Assembly (NCBI RefSeq): GCF_010731715.1
Contig: NZ_AP022587.1
Coordinates: forward strand, 4,464,001 to 4,528,000
Origin: Mycobacterium stomatepiae
GTDB taxonomy: Bacteria; Actinomycetota; Actinomycetes; Mycobacteriales; Mycobacteriaceae
Length of the DNA: 64,000 nt
Direction: 5' to 3'
The notes below the pieces were generated by a model that was not told where the DNA came from, did not search any database, and saw nothing but the letters and a program-made list of their open reading frames with translations. This document shows positions 18,191 to 28,583 of the stretch, one piece after another; position 1 is the first letter of the stretch, and each line of letters starts with the position of its first letter. The translations under genes and the position numbers were made by a program.

Positions 18191-19689
18191 GTGCCCCCGA
18201 TCAAGACCTTCCCGAGCAGTTCCGGATCCGCCGGGATAAGCGTGCTCGGTTGTTGGCCGAGGGGCTGGACCCCTACCCGGTGGCCATCGAACGCACCCAC
18301 ACGCTGGCGCAGGTCCGTGACGCCCACCCCGACCTAGCCGTCGACACCGCGACCGACGACATCGTCGGTGTGGCGGGCAGGGTCATATTCGCGCGCAATT
18401 CCGGCAAATTGTGTTTTGCGACGCTGCAAGACGGTGACGGGACCACGCTGCAGGTAATGATCAGCCTGGACAAGGTCGGCCAGCATTCGCTGGACGCGTG
18501 GAAAGCCGATGTCGACCTCGGCGACATCGTCTATGTGTATGGGAACGTGATCAGCTCACGCCGCGGCGAATTGTCCGTCCTAGCCGACTCCTGGCGCATC
18601 GCATCCAAGTCACTGCGGCCGCTGCCCGTCGCAAATAAGGACATGAGCGAAGAATCACGGGTGCGGCAGCGTTATGTCGACCTGATCGTCCGGCCCCAAG
18701 CGCGCGAGGTGGCCCGGCAGCGAATCGCCGTTGTTCGCGCCATACGCAACGCGTTGGAACGGCGTGGGTTTCTCGAAGTCGAAACGCCAATCTTGCAGAC
18801 GTTGGCCGGCGGCGCGGCGGCCCGACCGTTCATCACACATTCCAATGCGCTTGACATCGATCTCTACCTGAGGATCGCACCGGAACTGTTCCTGAAGCGA
18901 TGCATCGTCGGTGGATTCGACAAGGTCTTCGAGCTAAATCGAGTGTTCAGAAACGAAGGTTCTGATTCGACACATTCTCCGGAATTTTCGATGTTGGAGA
19001 CCTACCAGACCTACGGAACGTATGACGATTCGGCAGTCGTCACACGAGAGCTTATTCAAGAGGTGGCCGACGAGGCGATCGGAACCAGACAACTGTCGTT
19101 GCCAGATGGCAGTGTCTACGACATAGACGGAGAATGGGCGTCTATACAAATGTATCCGTCCTTGTCCGAGGCAGTCGGTGAAGAGATCACACCGCAGACC
19201 ACGGTCGATCGGCTACGCGCCATCGCCGACACCCGCGGCGTCGAGATACCCGACAACCGCGGCTATGGGCATGGCAAGCTCGTCGAGGAACTGTGGGAGC
19301 ACATGGTGGGCAATTCACTGACCGCGCCCACGTTTGTCAAGGATTTCCCTGTCGAGACAACACCTTTGACTCGCCAGCATCGCAGCATCCCGGGTGTGAC
19401 AGAGAAGTGGGATCTCTATGTGCGCGGAGTCGAGTTGGCCACCGGGTACTCCGAATTAAACGATCCGGTCGTCCAGCGCGAACGATTTGCCGAACAAGCG
19501 CGTGCCGCGGCGGCCGGCGACGACGACGAGGCTATGTTGCTCGACGAAGATTTTCTCGCCGCACTCGAGTATGGGATGCCGCCAACCACCGGAACGGGAA
19601 TGGGTATCGACCGGTTGTTGATGACTTTGACCGGCCTGTCAATTAGAGAGACAGTTTTGTTCCCGATTGTTCGACCGCACTCCAGCTGA
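18187..19689 (+). CDS. lysS: Lysyl-tRNA synthetase, class II
   Basis: 500 residues from a GTG at 18187. Charges tRNA-Lys. An N-terminal OB-fold anticodon-binding domain is followed by the class II catalytic core, with motif 2 '[11 protein letters not shown]' and motif 3 '[11 protein letters not shown]'. It has its own promoter-like element rather than being directly coupled to coaX. From about 18840 to 19650 the G+C content falls visibly (48-55% in lines counted by eye, against about two thirds nearby). The protein remains intact across this stretch. Confidence 0.96.
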   Translation: MSAPDQDLPEQFRIRRDKRARLLAEGLDPYPVAIERTHTLAQVRDAHPDLAVDTATDDIVGVAGRVIFARNSGKLCFATLQDGDGTTLQVMISLDKVGQHSLDAWKADVDLGDIVYVYGNVISSRRGELSVLADSWRIASKSLRPLPVANKDMSEESRVRQRYVDLIVRPQAREVARQRIAVVRAIRNALERRGFLEVETPILQTLAGGAAARPFITHSNALDIDLYLRIAPELFLKRCIVGGFDKVFELNRVFRNEGSDSTHSPEFSMLETYQTYGTYDDSAVVTRELIQEVADEAIGTRQLSLPDGSVYDIDGEWASIQMYPSLSEAVGEEITPQTTVDRLRAIADTRGVEIPDNRGYGHGKLVEELWEHMVGNSLTAPTFVKDFPVETTPLTRQHRSIPGVTEKWDLYVRGVELATGYSELNDPVVQRERFAEQARAAAAGDDDEAMLLDEDFLAALEYGMPPTTGTGMGIDRLLMTLTGLSIRETVLFPIVRPHSS

Positions 19690-19807
19690 AAACCGAACAC
19701 TCCGCGTTCCTCAGATTGAGCATGCTGCGCACATATGGCAGATTAGTGACCGGGGAGTGGGTCCAAACTGCTCAGCAACTGCTCAGGAAGAACGCGAGGG
19801 TAAGCTA

Positions 19808-20146
19808 ATGGCGAAAAAAGTCACCGTCACCTTGGTTGATGATTTCGACGGTGCGGGCGCCGCCGACGAAACCGTCGAATTCGGGCTTGACGGGGTGACC
19901 TATGAGATTGATCTTTCAACGAAGAATGCCGCGAAACTCCGCGGTGATCTGAAGCAGTGGGTGGCGGCCGGCCGCCGTGTCGGGGGTCGTCGTCGCGGGC
20001 GTTCCGGAACGGGGCGCGGCCGAGGGGCAATCGACCGCGAGCAGAGCGCCGCGATCCGCGAATGGGCCCGCCGAAACGGTCACAATGTGTCAACGCGCGG
20101 TCGCATCCCGGCAGACGTGATCGACGCATTCCACGCAGCCACTTAA
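19808..20146 (+). CDS. lsr2: Nucleoid-associated xenogeneic silencer Lsr2
   Basis: 112 residues from the ATG at 19808, with GAGGG eight bases upstream. The N-terminal dimerisation domain ('[18 protein letters not shown]') is followed by a basic linker rich in Arg/Gly and a C-terminal DNA-binding domain ending '[16 protein letters not shown]', where the RGR acts as an AT-hook-like clamp. It binds A+T-rich minor grooves, bridges DNA and silences horizontally acquired genes. The frame is open far upstream, but this start is conserved. Followed by a strong terminator hairpin. Confidence 0.97.
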   Translation: MAKKVTVTLVDDFDGAGAADETVEFGLDGVTYEIDLSTKNAAKLRGDLKQWVAAGRRVGGRRRGRSGTGRGRGAIDREQSAAIREWARRNGHNVSTRGRIPADVIDAFHAAT

Positions 20147-20155
20147 CAAAGCGTT

Positions 20156-20190
20156 AACCGGCGCCCGGTCGCAAGGCCTGGGCGCCGGTT
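20156..20190 (+). terminator. Hairpin terminator after lsr2
   Basis: Arms AACCGGCGCCC (20156-20166) and GGGCGCCGGTT (20180-20190) are perfect 11-bp complements with a 13-base loop, starting ten bases after the lsr2 stop and followed by TGCGTTTTC. This is a strong intrinsic-type hairpin with a short T run. Confidence 0.75.
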
Positions 20191-20195
20191 TGCGT

Positions 20196-20212
20196 TTTCG
20201 CTGGCGGCGAAA
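20196..20212 (+). promoter_or_regulatory. ClgR-like operator upstream of clpC1
   Basis: The palindrome TTTCGC-TGGCG-GCGAAA fits the CGC-N5-GCG core described for ClgR sites in Corynebacterium and Mycobacterium. ClgR is known to activate clpC1 and the clpP genes. The site lies about 230 bases before the clpC1 ATG and about 150 before a TACAGT -10-like box at 20360. Assignment is by motif and target gene, not by experiment. Confidence 0.65.
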
Positions 20213-20359
20213 CGATCATCGGCGCTCGGCGGAAACGATTTGATGGTTTATCTCGTTTCTTCAGCTATGGCTCTGTCGTCACAGGGGATTTTCCAGACGG
20301 AGCCGACCAGGCCCGAACGGCAAGGCACCGCAAGGTTAGAACCCGGAGGGGCCGACCAT

Positions 20360-20365
20360 TACAGT
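20360..20365 (+). promoter_or_regulatory. Candidate -10 box of clpC1
   Basis: TACAGT in the 297-base gap between lsr2 and clpC1. It would start transcription near 20372 and leave a 5' leader of about 70 bases. A weak purine-rich stretch (GAGGGAGAGCAGG) precedes the ATG at 20444. Other hexamers in the gap are possible. Confidence 0.4.
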
Positions 20366-20443
20366 GGACACCAGGTACGCAGTGTCGGCCCGTGTGCCGA
20401 CAACGATGAAGTACCGATGGTGAGGGAGAGCAGGTAACCACCC

Positions 20444-22978
<2,535 letters not shown>

Positions 22979-22983
22979 CACTA

Positions 22984-23032
22984 CAGCAAACGGGTGGTTA
23001 GTCTCTGACCGGACTAACCACCCGTTTTGCTG
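22984..23032. terminator. Long hairpin terminator after clpC1
   Basis: Arms 22989-23003 and 23012-23026 are perfect 15-bp complements (AACGGGTGGTTAGTC with its reverse complement) around an eight-base loop. The pairing extends outward with CAGCA/TGCTG and one bulged T. The 3' arm is followed by TT. It begins six bases after the clpC1 stop and is symmetrical enough to stop transcription from both sides. Confidence 0.85.
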
Positions 23033-23056
23033 TGCTGAGGGCTAAGGGGCTTGCCT

Positions 23057-23437
23057 GTGCTGATCGTCACCACCAATGACCTTCCGGGCTGGGAAATTCG
23101 GCGCGTCTGCGGCGAAGTGTTCGGACTGACCGTTCGATCGCGAAATGCGTTCGCCCAGATGGGCGCCGGCTTCAAGGCGATGTTCGGCGGGGAGCTGGCC
23201 GGCATGACCAAGAATCTGGCCGAGAGCCGCAACGAGGCGATGGGCCGGCTGATCTCCGAGGCGCGCAACCGCGGCGGCAACGCGATCGTCGCGATGCGAT
23301 TCGACACCACCGAAATCGGCGACGTCTGGACGGAGATCTGCGCCTACGGCACGGCGGTGGAGGCGGTGCCGGTCACGGATGGGGCGAAGTACACGGCCAG
23401 CCAGCTCGGCTACGGTGGCGGCCCCGCGCAGCAGTAA
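23057..23437 (+). CDS. YbjQ / UPF0145 family protein
   Basis: 126 residues from a GTG at 23057 with AAGGGG seven bases upstream; a TTG at 23051 is a weaker alternative. It matches the YbjQ-type 'heavy-metal-binding' fold: 'VLIVTTNDLPGWEIRRVCGEVFGLTVRSRNAF', the central 'RNEAMGRLISEARNRGGNAIVAMRFDTTEI', and a final beta strand with Gly-rich tail. YbjQ proteins form pentamers, and metal binding has been proposed from the fold, not proven. It lies just upstream of a riboswitch-controlled cobalt operon, which is interesting but may be chance. Confidence 0.85.
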   Translation: MLIVTTNDLPGWEIRRVCGEVFGLTVRSRNAFAQMGAGFKAMFGGELAGMTKNLAESRNEAMGRLISEARNRGGNAIVAMRFDTTEIGDVWTEICAYGTAVEAVPVTDGAKYTASQLGYGGGPAQQ

Positions 23438-23464
23438 TTGTTTGTGCCGTCGCCGCGTCCGTTT

Positions 23465-23565
23465 AGACTGACGATCGTTAACAGTTTTTTCGATGGGCAA
23501 TGGAATCTGGTGAAATTCCAGAACGGTCGCGCCACTGTAGAAAGTCAGACCCGGAACCCGTCACC
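23465..23565 (+). ncRNA. Cobalamin riboswitch
   Basis: The leader contains the conserved cobalamin aptamer core: AATCTGGTGAAATTCCAGAAC followed by GGTCGCGCCACTGTAG, and a B12-box-like AAGTCAGACCCGG further on. The core starts near 23503, and exact ends are approximate. It lies 40-140 bases upstream of cbtB, whose ribosome binding site AAGGAGA is at 23589-23596. Binding of cobalamin would be expected to reduce expression of the cobalt transporter genes downstream. Confidence 0.88.
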
Positions 23566-23602
23566 CGAGGTGGGACGCGTCATTCCCAGAAGGAGACAAA
23601 CA

Positions 23603-23812
23603 ATGTCCAGTACCGAGACGACCGGCGCTCGCGCGATTGATTTGTCGGCCGCAAGCGCCGCGCTCTGGTTGGCAGCAACCGCTTTCCTGTCTTTGTTGGC
23701 GATCTACTTCGTCGGCATCGATCAGGGCGCCGTGTCGGTGTTCGGCACCGACACGCATGTACACGAATTCGTGCACGACGCGCGTCACCTCCTCGGCTTC
23801 CCCTGCCACTGA
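23603..23812 (+). CDS. cbtB: Cobalt transporter subunit CbtB
   Basis: 69 residues from the ATG at 23603, with AAGGAG nine bases upstream. A single membrane segment (about residues 17-36) is followed by a short His-rich tail ('HVHEFVHDARH' and a terminal 'PCH') that could bind metal. CbtB proteins are the small partners of CbtA in cobalamin-regulated cobalt uptake. A cobalamin riboswitch lies directly upstream and cbtA directly downstream, which makes the assignment firm despite the small size. The frame is open back to 23438, inside the riboswitch. Confidence 0.9.
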   Translation: MSSTETTGARAIDLSAASAALWLAATAFLSLLAIYFVGIDQGAVSVFGTDTHVHEFVHDARHLLGFPCH

Positions 23813-23818
23813 TCCGGC

Positions 23819-24622
23819 GTGGAGAAGCGTCTAATCGGACGCGGGTTGCTGGCGGGCGCAATCGGCGCCGTGCTGGCATTCGTCTTCGCCCGCCTGTGTG
23901 CCGAACCCGTCATTGCCCGCGCGATCGAATTTGAGGACGGTCGAACCGACGCCGAGAATGCGCACGGTGTGCACGAGCACGGCGTTGAGCTGTTCACCCG
24001 CGGAGTGCAGGCCAACCCCGGACTGGGTTTTGGTGTGCTGATCTTCGGCCTCGCGATGGGCGCCCTGTTCGCGGTGCTGTTCTGCGTCGTGTATGCGCGC
24101 GCGGCCGGGCGTGCAGAAAACCCTGCGCCACGACAGCTTTCGCTGTTACTGGCGTCCGGAGCCTTCGTGGCAGTGTACCTGGTTCCGTTCGTGAAATACC
24201 CGCCGAACCCACCGGCCGTCGGCCAGTCCGACACGATCGGTATGCGCACCGGTTGGTATTTGGCGATGGTGCTGGCGTCGGTGGCGCTGGCGATCGCGGC
24301 GGTATGGCTGGGCCGACGGCTCACCGACCGGTTCGGCGCATGGAATTCGCGGCTGCTCGCCGCCGGGGCCTATCTGGTGGCCGTCGCGGTGGTGATGATG
24401 ATGCTGCCGACGGTGGACGAGACGCCCGAACCGCTGCGCGACGCCTCGGGCGCGATCATCTATCCCGGCTTTCCCGCCGATGTCCTCTACGAATTCCGGG
24501 TGCTGTCGCTGGGCACGCAGCTGTTGCTCTGGGTGACCATCGGCCTGGTCTTCGCGACCCTGGCCGGCCGGTTGCTGGGCGAGCGCGCCGAGAGCGGACG
24601 GGTATCGAGCATCGCGGCGTGA
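23819..24622 (+). CDS. cbtA: Cobalt transporter subunit CbtA
   Basis: 267 residues from a GTG six bases after cbtB. Five to seven hydrophobic segments span most of the length. A His- and acid-rich loop ('DAENAHGVHEHGVELF') after the first segment is a likely metal contact. CbtA is predicted to be the membrane channel for cobalt in B12-controlled operons. Its TGA overlaps the GTG of the next gene (GTGA), so the phosphatase is part of the same operon and riboswitch control. Confidence 0.9.
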   Translation: MEKRLIGRGLLAGAIGAVLAFVFARLCAEPVIARAIEFEDGRTDAENAHGVHEHGVELFTRGVQANPGLGFGVLIFGLAMGALFAVLFCVVYARAAGRAENPAPRQLSLLLASGAFVAVYLVPFVKYPPNPPAVGQSDTIGMRTGWYLAMVLASVALAIAAVWLGRRLTDRFGAWNSRLLAAGAYLVAVAVVMMMLPTVDETPEPLRDASGAIIYPGFPADVLYEFRVLSLGTQLLLWVTIGLVFATLAGRLLGERAESGRVSSIAA

Positions 24623-25170
24623 CGCAGGTCGTCCGGCTCACCCTGGTGTCGCACGCGATGACCGATGCGATGGTAGCCGTACGCTTTCCGGCCGACGAGC
24701 CGCTCAACGACGCGGGCCGTCGACAGGCTGAAGGCGCTGCGGGCCTTGATATTCGCGACGCGGGGCACCTTGTCGGACCCGAGCAGCGCGCCCGTCAAAC
24801 CGCGCGGCTGCTGGGTCTGGATGCCACCACCGAGCCGCGGCTGGCCGACCTGGACTGCGGGCGTTGGCGCGGGCAGGCACTGGCGGACGTGCCCGCGGCC
24901 GAAGTCGAGGTGTGGCTGACCGATCCGGCCGCGGCGCCGCACGGCGGCGAGTCCATCCTCGACCTGGTCGAGCGGGTGTCCGCGTGGCTGGAGACATTGA
25001 TCGACGGGTCGTCGCGAACCGTGGCGGTGACGAACCCGGCCGTCATCCGGGCGGCGATTCTGCTGGCCCTCGACATCCCACCGAAGTCATTCTGGCGCAT
25101 CGACATTGCGCCGGTCGCCCTGACGACGCTGCACCACCGCAACGACTGCTGGACGCTGCGGCTGCCGTGA
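24619..25170 (+). CDS. Histidine phosphatase superfamily protein with SHA in place of RHG
   Basis: 183 residues from a GTG overlapping the cbtA stop. The fold and later motifs fit phosphoglycerate-mutase-like phosphatases ('LVGPEQRARQTARLLGL', 'LDCGRWRGQAL', 'VAVTNPAVIRAAI'). The opening motif is 'LVSHAM' instead of the usual RHG, so the nucleophilic His is kept while the Arg and Gly are replaced; the second catalytic His also looks altered (TNPAV where family members usually have SHGG). In a cobalamin-controlled operon it could be an alpha-ribazole-phosphate phosphatase (CobC-like) or a non-catalytic relative; the altered motif argues for caution. Confidence 0.82.
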   Translation: MTQVVRLTLVSHAMTDAMVAVRFPADEPLNDAGRRQAEGAAGLDIRDAGHLVGPEQRARQTARLLGLDATTEPRLADLDCGRWRGQALADVPAAEVEVWLTDPAAAPHGGESILDLVERVSAWLETLIDGSSRTVAVTNPAVIRAAILLALDIPPKSFWRIDIAPVALTTLHHRNDCWTLRLP

Positions 25171-25208
25171 CTATTGCGGCTGCCGTGACTGCTGCGGCTG
25201 CCGTGACT
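25155..25208. repeat. 18-bp tandem repeat, three copies
   Basis: The unit GCTGCGGCTGCCGTGACT occurs at 25155-25172, 25173-25190 (first two bases AT) and 25191-25208, with a partial fourth copy after it. The first copy carries the stop codon of the histidine phosphatase, and the last copy ends at the stop codon of the convergent lpqF gene at 25207. The array therefore fills the gap between two convergent genes and may have grown by slippage. Confidence 0.85.
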
Positions 25209-26571
25209 ACTGCGGCGCGACGAGCCCAAAAGTCTTCTTGGCCACTCCCAGCATCCACCCCGTCACCTTGGGCCCGTGGTCGCGGGGCCAGTTCAGCTGA
25301 AAGCTGACCACCCATGGTTGCTGCGTCTTGTCGACGGCGTACCAGCTGAAGGTCAGATCGCCTGGCAGCCCACCGGCTTTCGCGCCGACGTACGGCCAAA
25401 CGTTACGGTCCAGCTGGATGCCCGACACGGCCGACAGTATCTGCTTGACGGGTGCGGCCTCGCCGACCGCGTCGGCCTGCAGAGCCGCGTGCACCCGGCA
25501 GATGTCCTCGGCGCTGCCATACCACTCCGCCCCGAAAGCCGAGGCCGGGCTGTGGGCGCGTTGCGGATCTGGTTGGTAGGGAGCGGAATTCGCCTGCGCC
25601 AGCAGCTGGGCGCGCACCTGCGGGGTTGCGTGCTGCCACTGGCTGCGCAGGTCCGGATCACCCCAGCCGATCGAGAACAGCTCGTACATCGTGGGGAACG
25701 GAGTCATGCTGGCCGGATCGTGATGGCCGGCGGTGGCGAGTGCGGATTCGATGGCGTGCGTGCCCATTCTTTCGATCAACAGGTCGGTGGCCATGTTGTC
25801 GCTATTGGCGATCATCTTGGCGGCGGCATTCCGCACCGAAACATGGTCGCCGACAGCGAGTCCCAGGCCCGAAGACCCTACTGCCTTGCTCTTGTCGGTG
25901 ACCGTCAGCTGGTCGTCCCAGGACACCGTATGGTTCTTGACCGCTCCCGCCAGGGCGTGCAACACGTACAACTTGAAAATCGATGCCAGCGGCAAGGATT
26001 CGCTGGTGTTGGTGCCCATCACCGGGTCGCAGTGGCCCTCATCGACCTTGGCGACCTGATAAGAGTACCGCGCACCGGTCTTGCTCAGCGTCGCGTCGAT
26101 GTCATGCCACGAGGTGATCGTCGGCGCCATCGTGTCGAGTTCGAATCGGTCGACCCGGCCGAGGTCGTCGGTGTGTATCCGGATGTCTTGTCGCGCGCCG
26201 TAGGACGAGGTGAGGTGCAGCGTGGCGACACTGGCGCTGATGTCCACGCCGTCCAGGGTGAACGGGCGATCCCACCAGAGTTCTTCCATGGTCTTCTCGA
26301 CCGAGTCCACCTCGTTCGGCGCGGCAAGCGTGGCCACTCCGATCGGGCCGATCGGCCAGTCGGAGTTGAGCATGTCCACGGTCTGCTGCGCCCGCAGCCC
26401 GGGAGGCGTACGCGTGTCGATCGCCCGCCCCGGGTTGGCCGCATTCGCCTGCGGTGCCGGCGACGACGAACAAGCCGGGGCCAGGCTCGCGACCAGTGCG
26501 GCGGCCGCGGTTACGGCCAGCACGCGCTGTCGCGTGGGGTATCGCCTATTCAGTCGGCTTGCTCCCCGCAA
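25207..26571 (-). CDS. lpqF: Lipoprotein serine hydrolase of the beta-lactamase fold
   Basis: 454 residues from a TTG at 26571, near the length I recall for M. tuberculosis LpqF. The signal peptide is basic then hydrophobic and ends at a lipobox-like 'APAC'. The class A beta-lactamase-type fold shows SxxK 'ASIFK', an SDN motif 'NSDN' and 'KAGG'. It overlaps the end of mhuD by 26 bases. The frame is open to 26685 with no ATG or GTG that gives a sensible signal peptide, so TTG is the best start but not certain. Real function (hydrolase, carboxypeptidase or esterase) is unknown. Confidence 0.83.
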   Translation of the reverse strand: MRGASRLNRRYPTRQRVLAVTAAAALVASLAPACSSSPAPQANAANPGRAIDTRTPPGLRAQQTVDMLNSDWPIGPIGVATLAAPNEVDSVEKTMEELWWDRPFTLDGVDISASVATLHLTSSYGARQDIRIHTDDLGRVDRFELDTMAPTITSWHDIDATLSKTGARYSYQVAKVDEGHCDPVMGTNTSESLPLASIFKLYVLHALAGAVKNHTVSWDDQLTVTDKSKAVGSSGLGLAVGDHVSVRNAAAKMIANSDNMATDLLIERMGTHAIESALATAGHHDPASMTPFPTMYELFSIGWGDPDLRSQWQHATPQVRAQLLAQANSAPYQPDPQRAHSPASAFGAEWYGSAEDICRVHAALQADAVGEAAPVKQILSAVSGIQLDRNVWPYVGAKAGGLPGDLTFSWYAVDKTQQPWVVSFQLNWPRDHGPKVTGWMLGVAKKTFGLVAPQ

Positions 26572-26866
26572 CGTCCAGGACAACCTCGAATTCCAGCAGC
26601 GACGCGCCGGTCGCCACCGGGTTGGCTCGCTGACCGGCATGAGCTTCGACGGCGGGCCCACTTGCCCACGCCTGGAACGCTTCATCGGACTCCCAGTGTG
26701 TCACGACGAAGTAGCGGTTCTCACCCTTCACCGGGCGCAGCAGCTGAAAGCCCAGGAAGCCGGGCTGGTTGTCCACCGCATGCGCGCGGTGGGCGAACCG
26801 CTTTTCCAGCTCAGGGCCAGCGTCGGCGGGTACTTCAATTGCGTTGATCTTCACCACTGGCGGCAT
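26546..26866 (-). CDS. mhuD: Heme-degrading monooxygenase (mycobilin-producing)
   Basis: 106 residues from the ATG at 26866 ('MPPVVKINAIEVP'). A ferredoxin-like ABM domain closely similar to M. tuberculosis MhuD. The heme-pocket residues are conserved: Asn in KINAIEV, Trp in the 'FVVTHWESDEAFQAW' region and the heme-ligand His in 'EAHAGQR'. It degrades heme without carbon monoxide release to obtain iron. A TAGCCT box at 26874-26879, seven bases upstream of the ATG on this strand, suggests a leaderless mRNA. lpqF overlaps its 3' end. Confidence 0.93.
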   Translation of the reverse strand: MPPVVKINAIEVPADAGPELEKRFAHRAHAVDNQPGFLGFQLLRPVKGENRYFVVTHWESDEAFQAWASGPAVEAHAGQRANPVATGASLLEFEVVLDVAGSKPTE

Positions 26867-26873
26867 GTTCGCT

Positions 26874-26879
26874 AGGCTA
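26874..26879 (-). promoter_or_regulatory. Leaderless-type -10 box for mhuD
   Basis: On the minus strand TAGCCT is followed by seven bases and the ATG at 26866, the arrangement of a mycobacterial leaderless promoter. The divergent hydrolase gene starts at 26931, so the 64-base gap holds two back-to-back promoters. No ribosome binding site is seen for mhuD. Confidence 0.5.
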
Positions 26880-26930
26880 CTCCGCCCCCTGCCTTGTTCT
26901 GCTGCTGGGCGGGACACGCAAGATGGTGCT

Positions 26931-27686
26931 ATGCCCACCGATCTGTTGACTTGCCAGGGCGGGCTAGGAGAGCCGTTGGTGTTGGTGCACGGCCTGATGG
27001 GCCGCGGCACCACCTGGACGCGCCAGCTGCCGTGGCTGCGGAGGTTGGGCACCGTCTACACCTACGACGCGCCGTGGCACCGGGGCCGCGACGTCGAGGA
27101 CCCACACCCGATCAGCACCGAACGCTTCGTGGCCGATCTCGCCGACGCGGTAACCACATTGGGGACGCCGGCCCGGCTGGTGGGGCATTCGATGGGGGCC
27201 CTGCACTCCTGGTGTCTGGCCGCCCAGCATCCCGAACTGGTTTCGTCGCTGGTGCTCGAGGACATGGCGCCGGACTTCCGCGGCCGCACCACCGGTCCAT
27301 GGGAGCCGTGGCTGCACGCGCTTCCGGTCGAATTCGACACTGCACAGCAGGTTTTCGACGAATTCGGGCCCATCGCCGGTCAGTACTTCCTGGAGGCCTT
27401 CGACCGCACCGAGACCGGTTGGCGGTTACACGGCCAGACCTCGCGATGGATCGAGATCGCCGCGCAGTGGGGCACCCGAGACTACTGGGAGCAATGGCTG
27501 GCGGTCCAGGCGCCGGCGCTGTTGCTCGAAGCCGGCAACTCCGTCACTCCGCCGGGCCAGATGCGCGACATGGCTGGAAAGTATTCGGGTGCAACATATC
27601 TGGCGGTCCCCGAAGCCGGTCACCTGATACACGACGAGGCGCCGCAGGTCTACCGTCAGGCCGTCGAGCTATTCCTCGCCGGCTAG
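26931..27686 (+). CDS. Alpha/beta hydrolase (Rv3591c-like)
   Basis: 251 residues from the ATG at 26931 ('MPTDLLTCQGG'). Alpha/beta-hydrolase landmarks: 'VLVHGLMGRG' (oxyanion), 'GHSMGALHSW' (Ser nucleophile) and 'PEAGHLIHDE' (catalytic His). The substrate is not identifiable. It is divergent from mhuD and its last 18 bases overlap the convergent mutY. The frame is open back to 26769 without similarity. Confidence 0.9.
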   Translation: MPTDLLTCQGGLGEPLVLVHGLMGRGTTWTRQLPWLRRLGTVYTYDAPWHRGRDVEDPHPISTERFVADLADAVTTLGTPARLVGHSMGALHSWCLAAQHPELVSSLVLEDMAPDFRGRTTGPWEPWLHALPVEFDTAQQVFDEFGPIAGQYFLEAFDRTETGWRLHGQTSRWIEIAAQWGTRDYWEQWLAVQAPALLLEAGNSVTPPGQMRDMAGKYSGATYLAVPEAGHLIHDEAPQVYRQAVELFLAG

Positions 27687-28553
27687 CCCGAATAGCCCGT
27701 CCCGCGTCTGTGTTACCAGGCCGTCGGTCAGCAGCGAATACAGCGCCCGGTCCCGCTGCGCGGTATCGGTCAGCCACGCCACATCCAGCTCTGCCCGGGT
27801 GACCGGAGAATCCTTGGCGCGCAAGACATCCAATAACAGCCCCCGCACCTGGCGATCCGTCCCGGCGTACGTCTGTACGCGTCGGGCCGGTCCCTCGGCA
27901 GGCGGAAAGCCGGCCTGCCGCCACGCGCAGTGTTCGAGCGGGCACAACCCGCAGCGGGGCGTTCGTGCGATGCACACTGTGGCGCCCAGTTCCATCAGAG
28001 CCACCGAAAATTGGGGCGCCGTATCGTCTTTCGGCAGCAGCGCCGACACGTCGGCAAGGTCACGCGTCGCCGACGGTGGACCCGCGTCGGCCAGGCCGTG
28101 TACGGCGCGAGCCACCACCCGTCGCACATTGGTGTCCACCACCGGCACCCGCTTGCGGTAGGCGAAACACGCCACGGCTCGTGCGGTGTAGGTGCCGATA
28201 CCCGGCAATTCCAACAGGGTTTCGACGTCATCGGGTACGACGTCGCCATGATCGCGCGCAATGACGATGGCGCACTCGTGCAATCGCTTGGCCCGTCTCG
28301 GGTAACCCAGCTTGCCCCATGCCCGCAGCACGTCGGCCGCGCTGGCCGCGGCGGTGGCCGACGGGGTGGGCCAGCGTCGCACCCATTCCGTCCAGATCGG
28401 CAGCACCCGAGCCACCGGCGTCTGCTGCAGCATGAATTCGCTGACCAGAATCTGCCACGCGTCCACACCCGGTTCCCGCCAGGGCAGGTTGCGGCGCGAG
28501 CACTCGTACCATGCCAGAAGTTCACCCGCCGGGATTTGCTCTGGACTAGTCAT
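27669..28553 (-). CDS. mutY: A/G-specific adenine DNA glycosylase
   Basis: 294 residues from the ATG at 28553 ('MTSPEQIPAGELLAWY'). Removes adenine mispaired with 8-oxoguanine. It has the helix-hairpin-helix 'LLELPGIGTYTARAV' with the catalytic Asp in 'VPVVDTNVRRV', and the [4Fe-4S] cysteines 'CIARTPRCGLCPLEHC' (spacing 6, 2 and 4, the last one shorter than in E. coli). It is shorter than E. coli MutY, with a compact C-terminal domain. Separated from the divergent carbonic anhydrase gene by only 30 bases. Confidence 0.95.
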   Translation of the reverse strand: MTSPEQIPAGELLAWYECSRRNLPWREPGVDAWQILVSEFMLQQTPVARVLPIWTEWVRRWPTPSATAAASAADVLRAWGKLGYPRRAKRLHECAIVIARDHGDVVPDDVETLLELPGIGTYTARAVACFAYRKRVPVVDTNVRRVVARAVHGLADAGPPSATRDLADVSALLPKDDTAPQFSVALMELGATVCIARTPRCGLCPLEHCAWRQAGFPPAEGPARRVQTYAGTDRQVRGLLLDVLRAKDSPVTRAELDVAWLTDTAQRDRALYSLLTDGLVTQTRDGLFGLAGEE

Positions 28554-28583
28554 CGGCGCCCGCGGCACGCCAGAATGTGTGCC

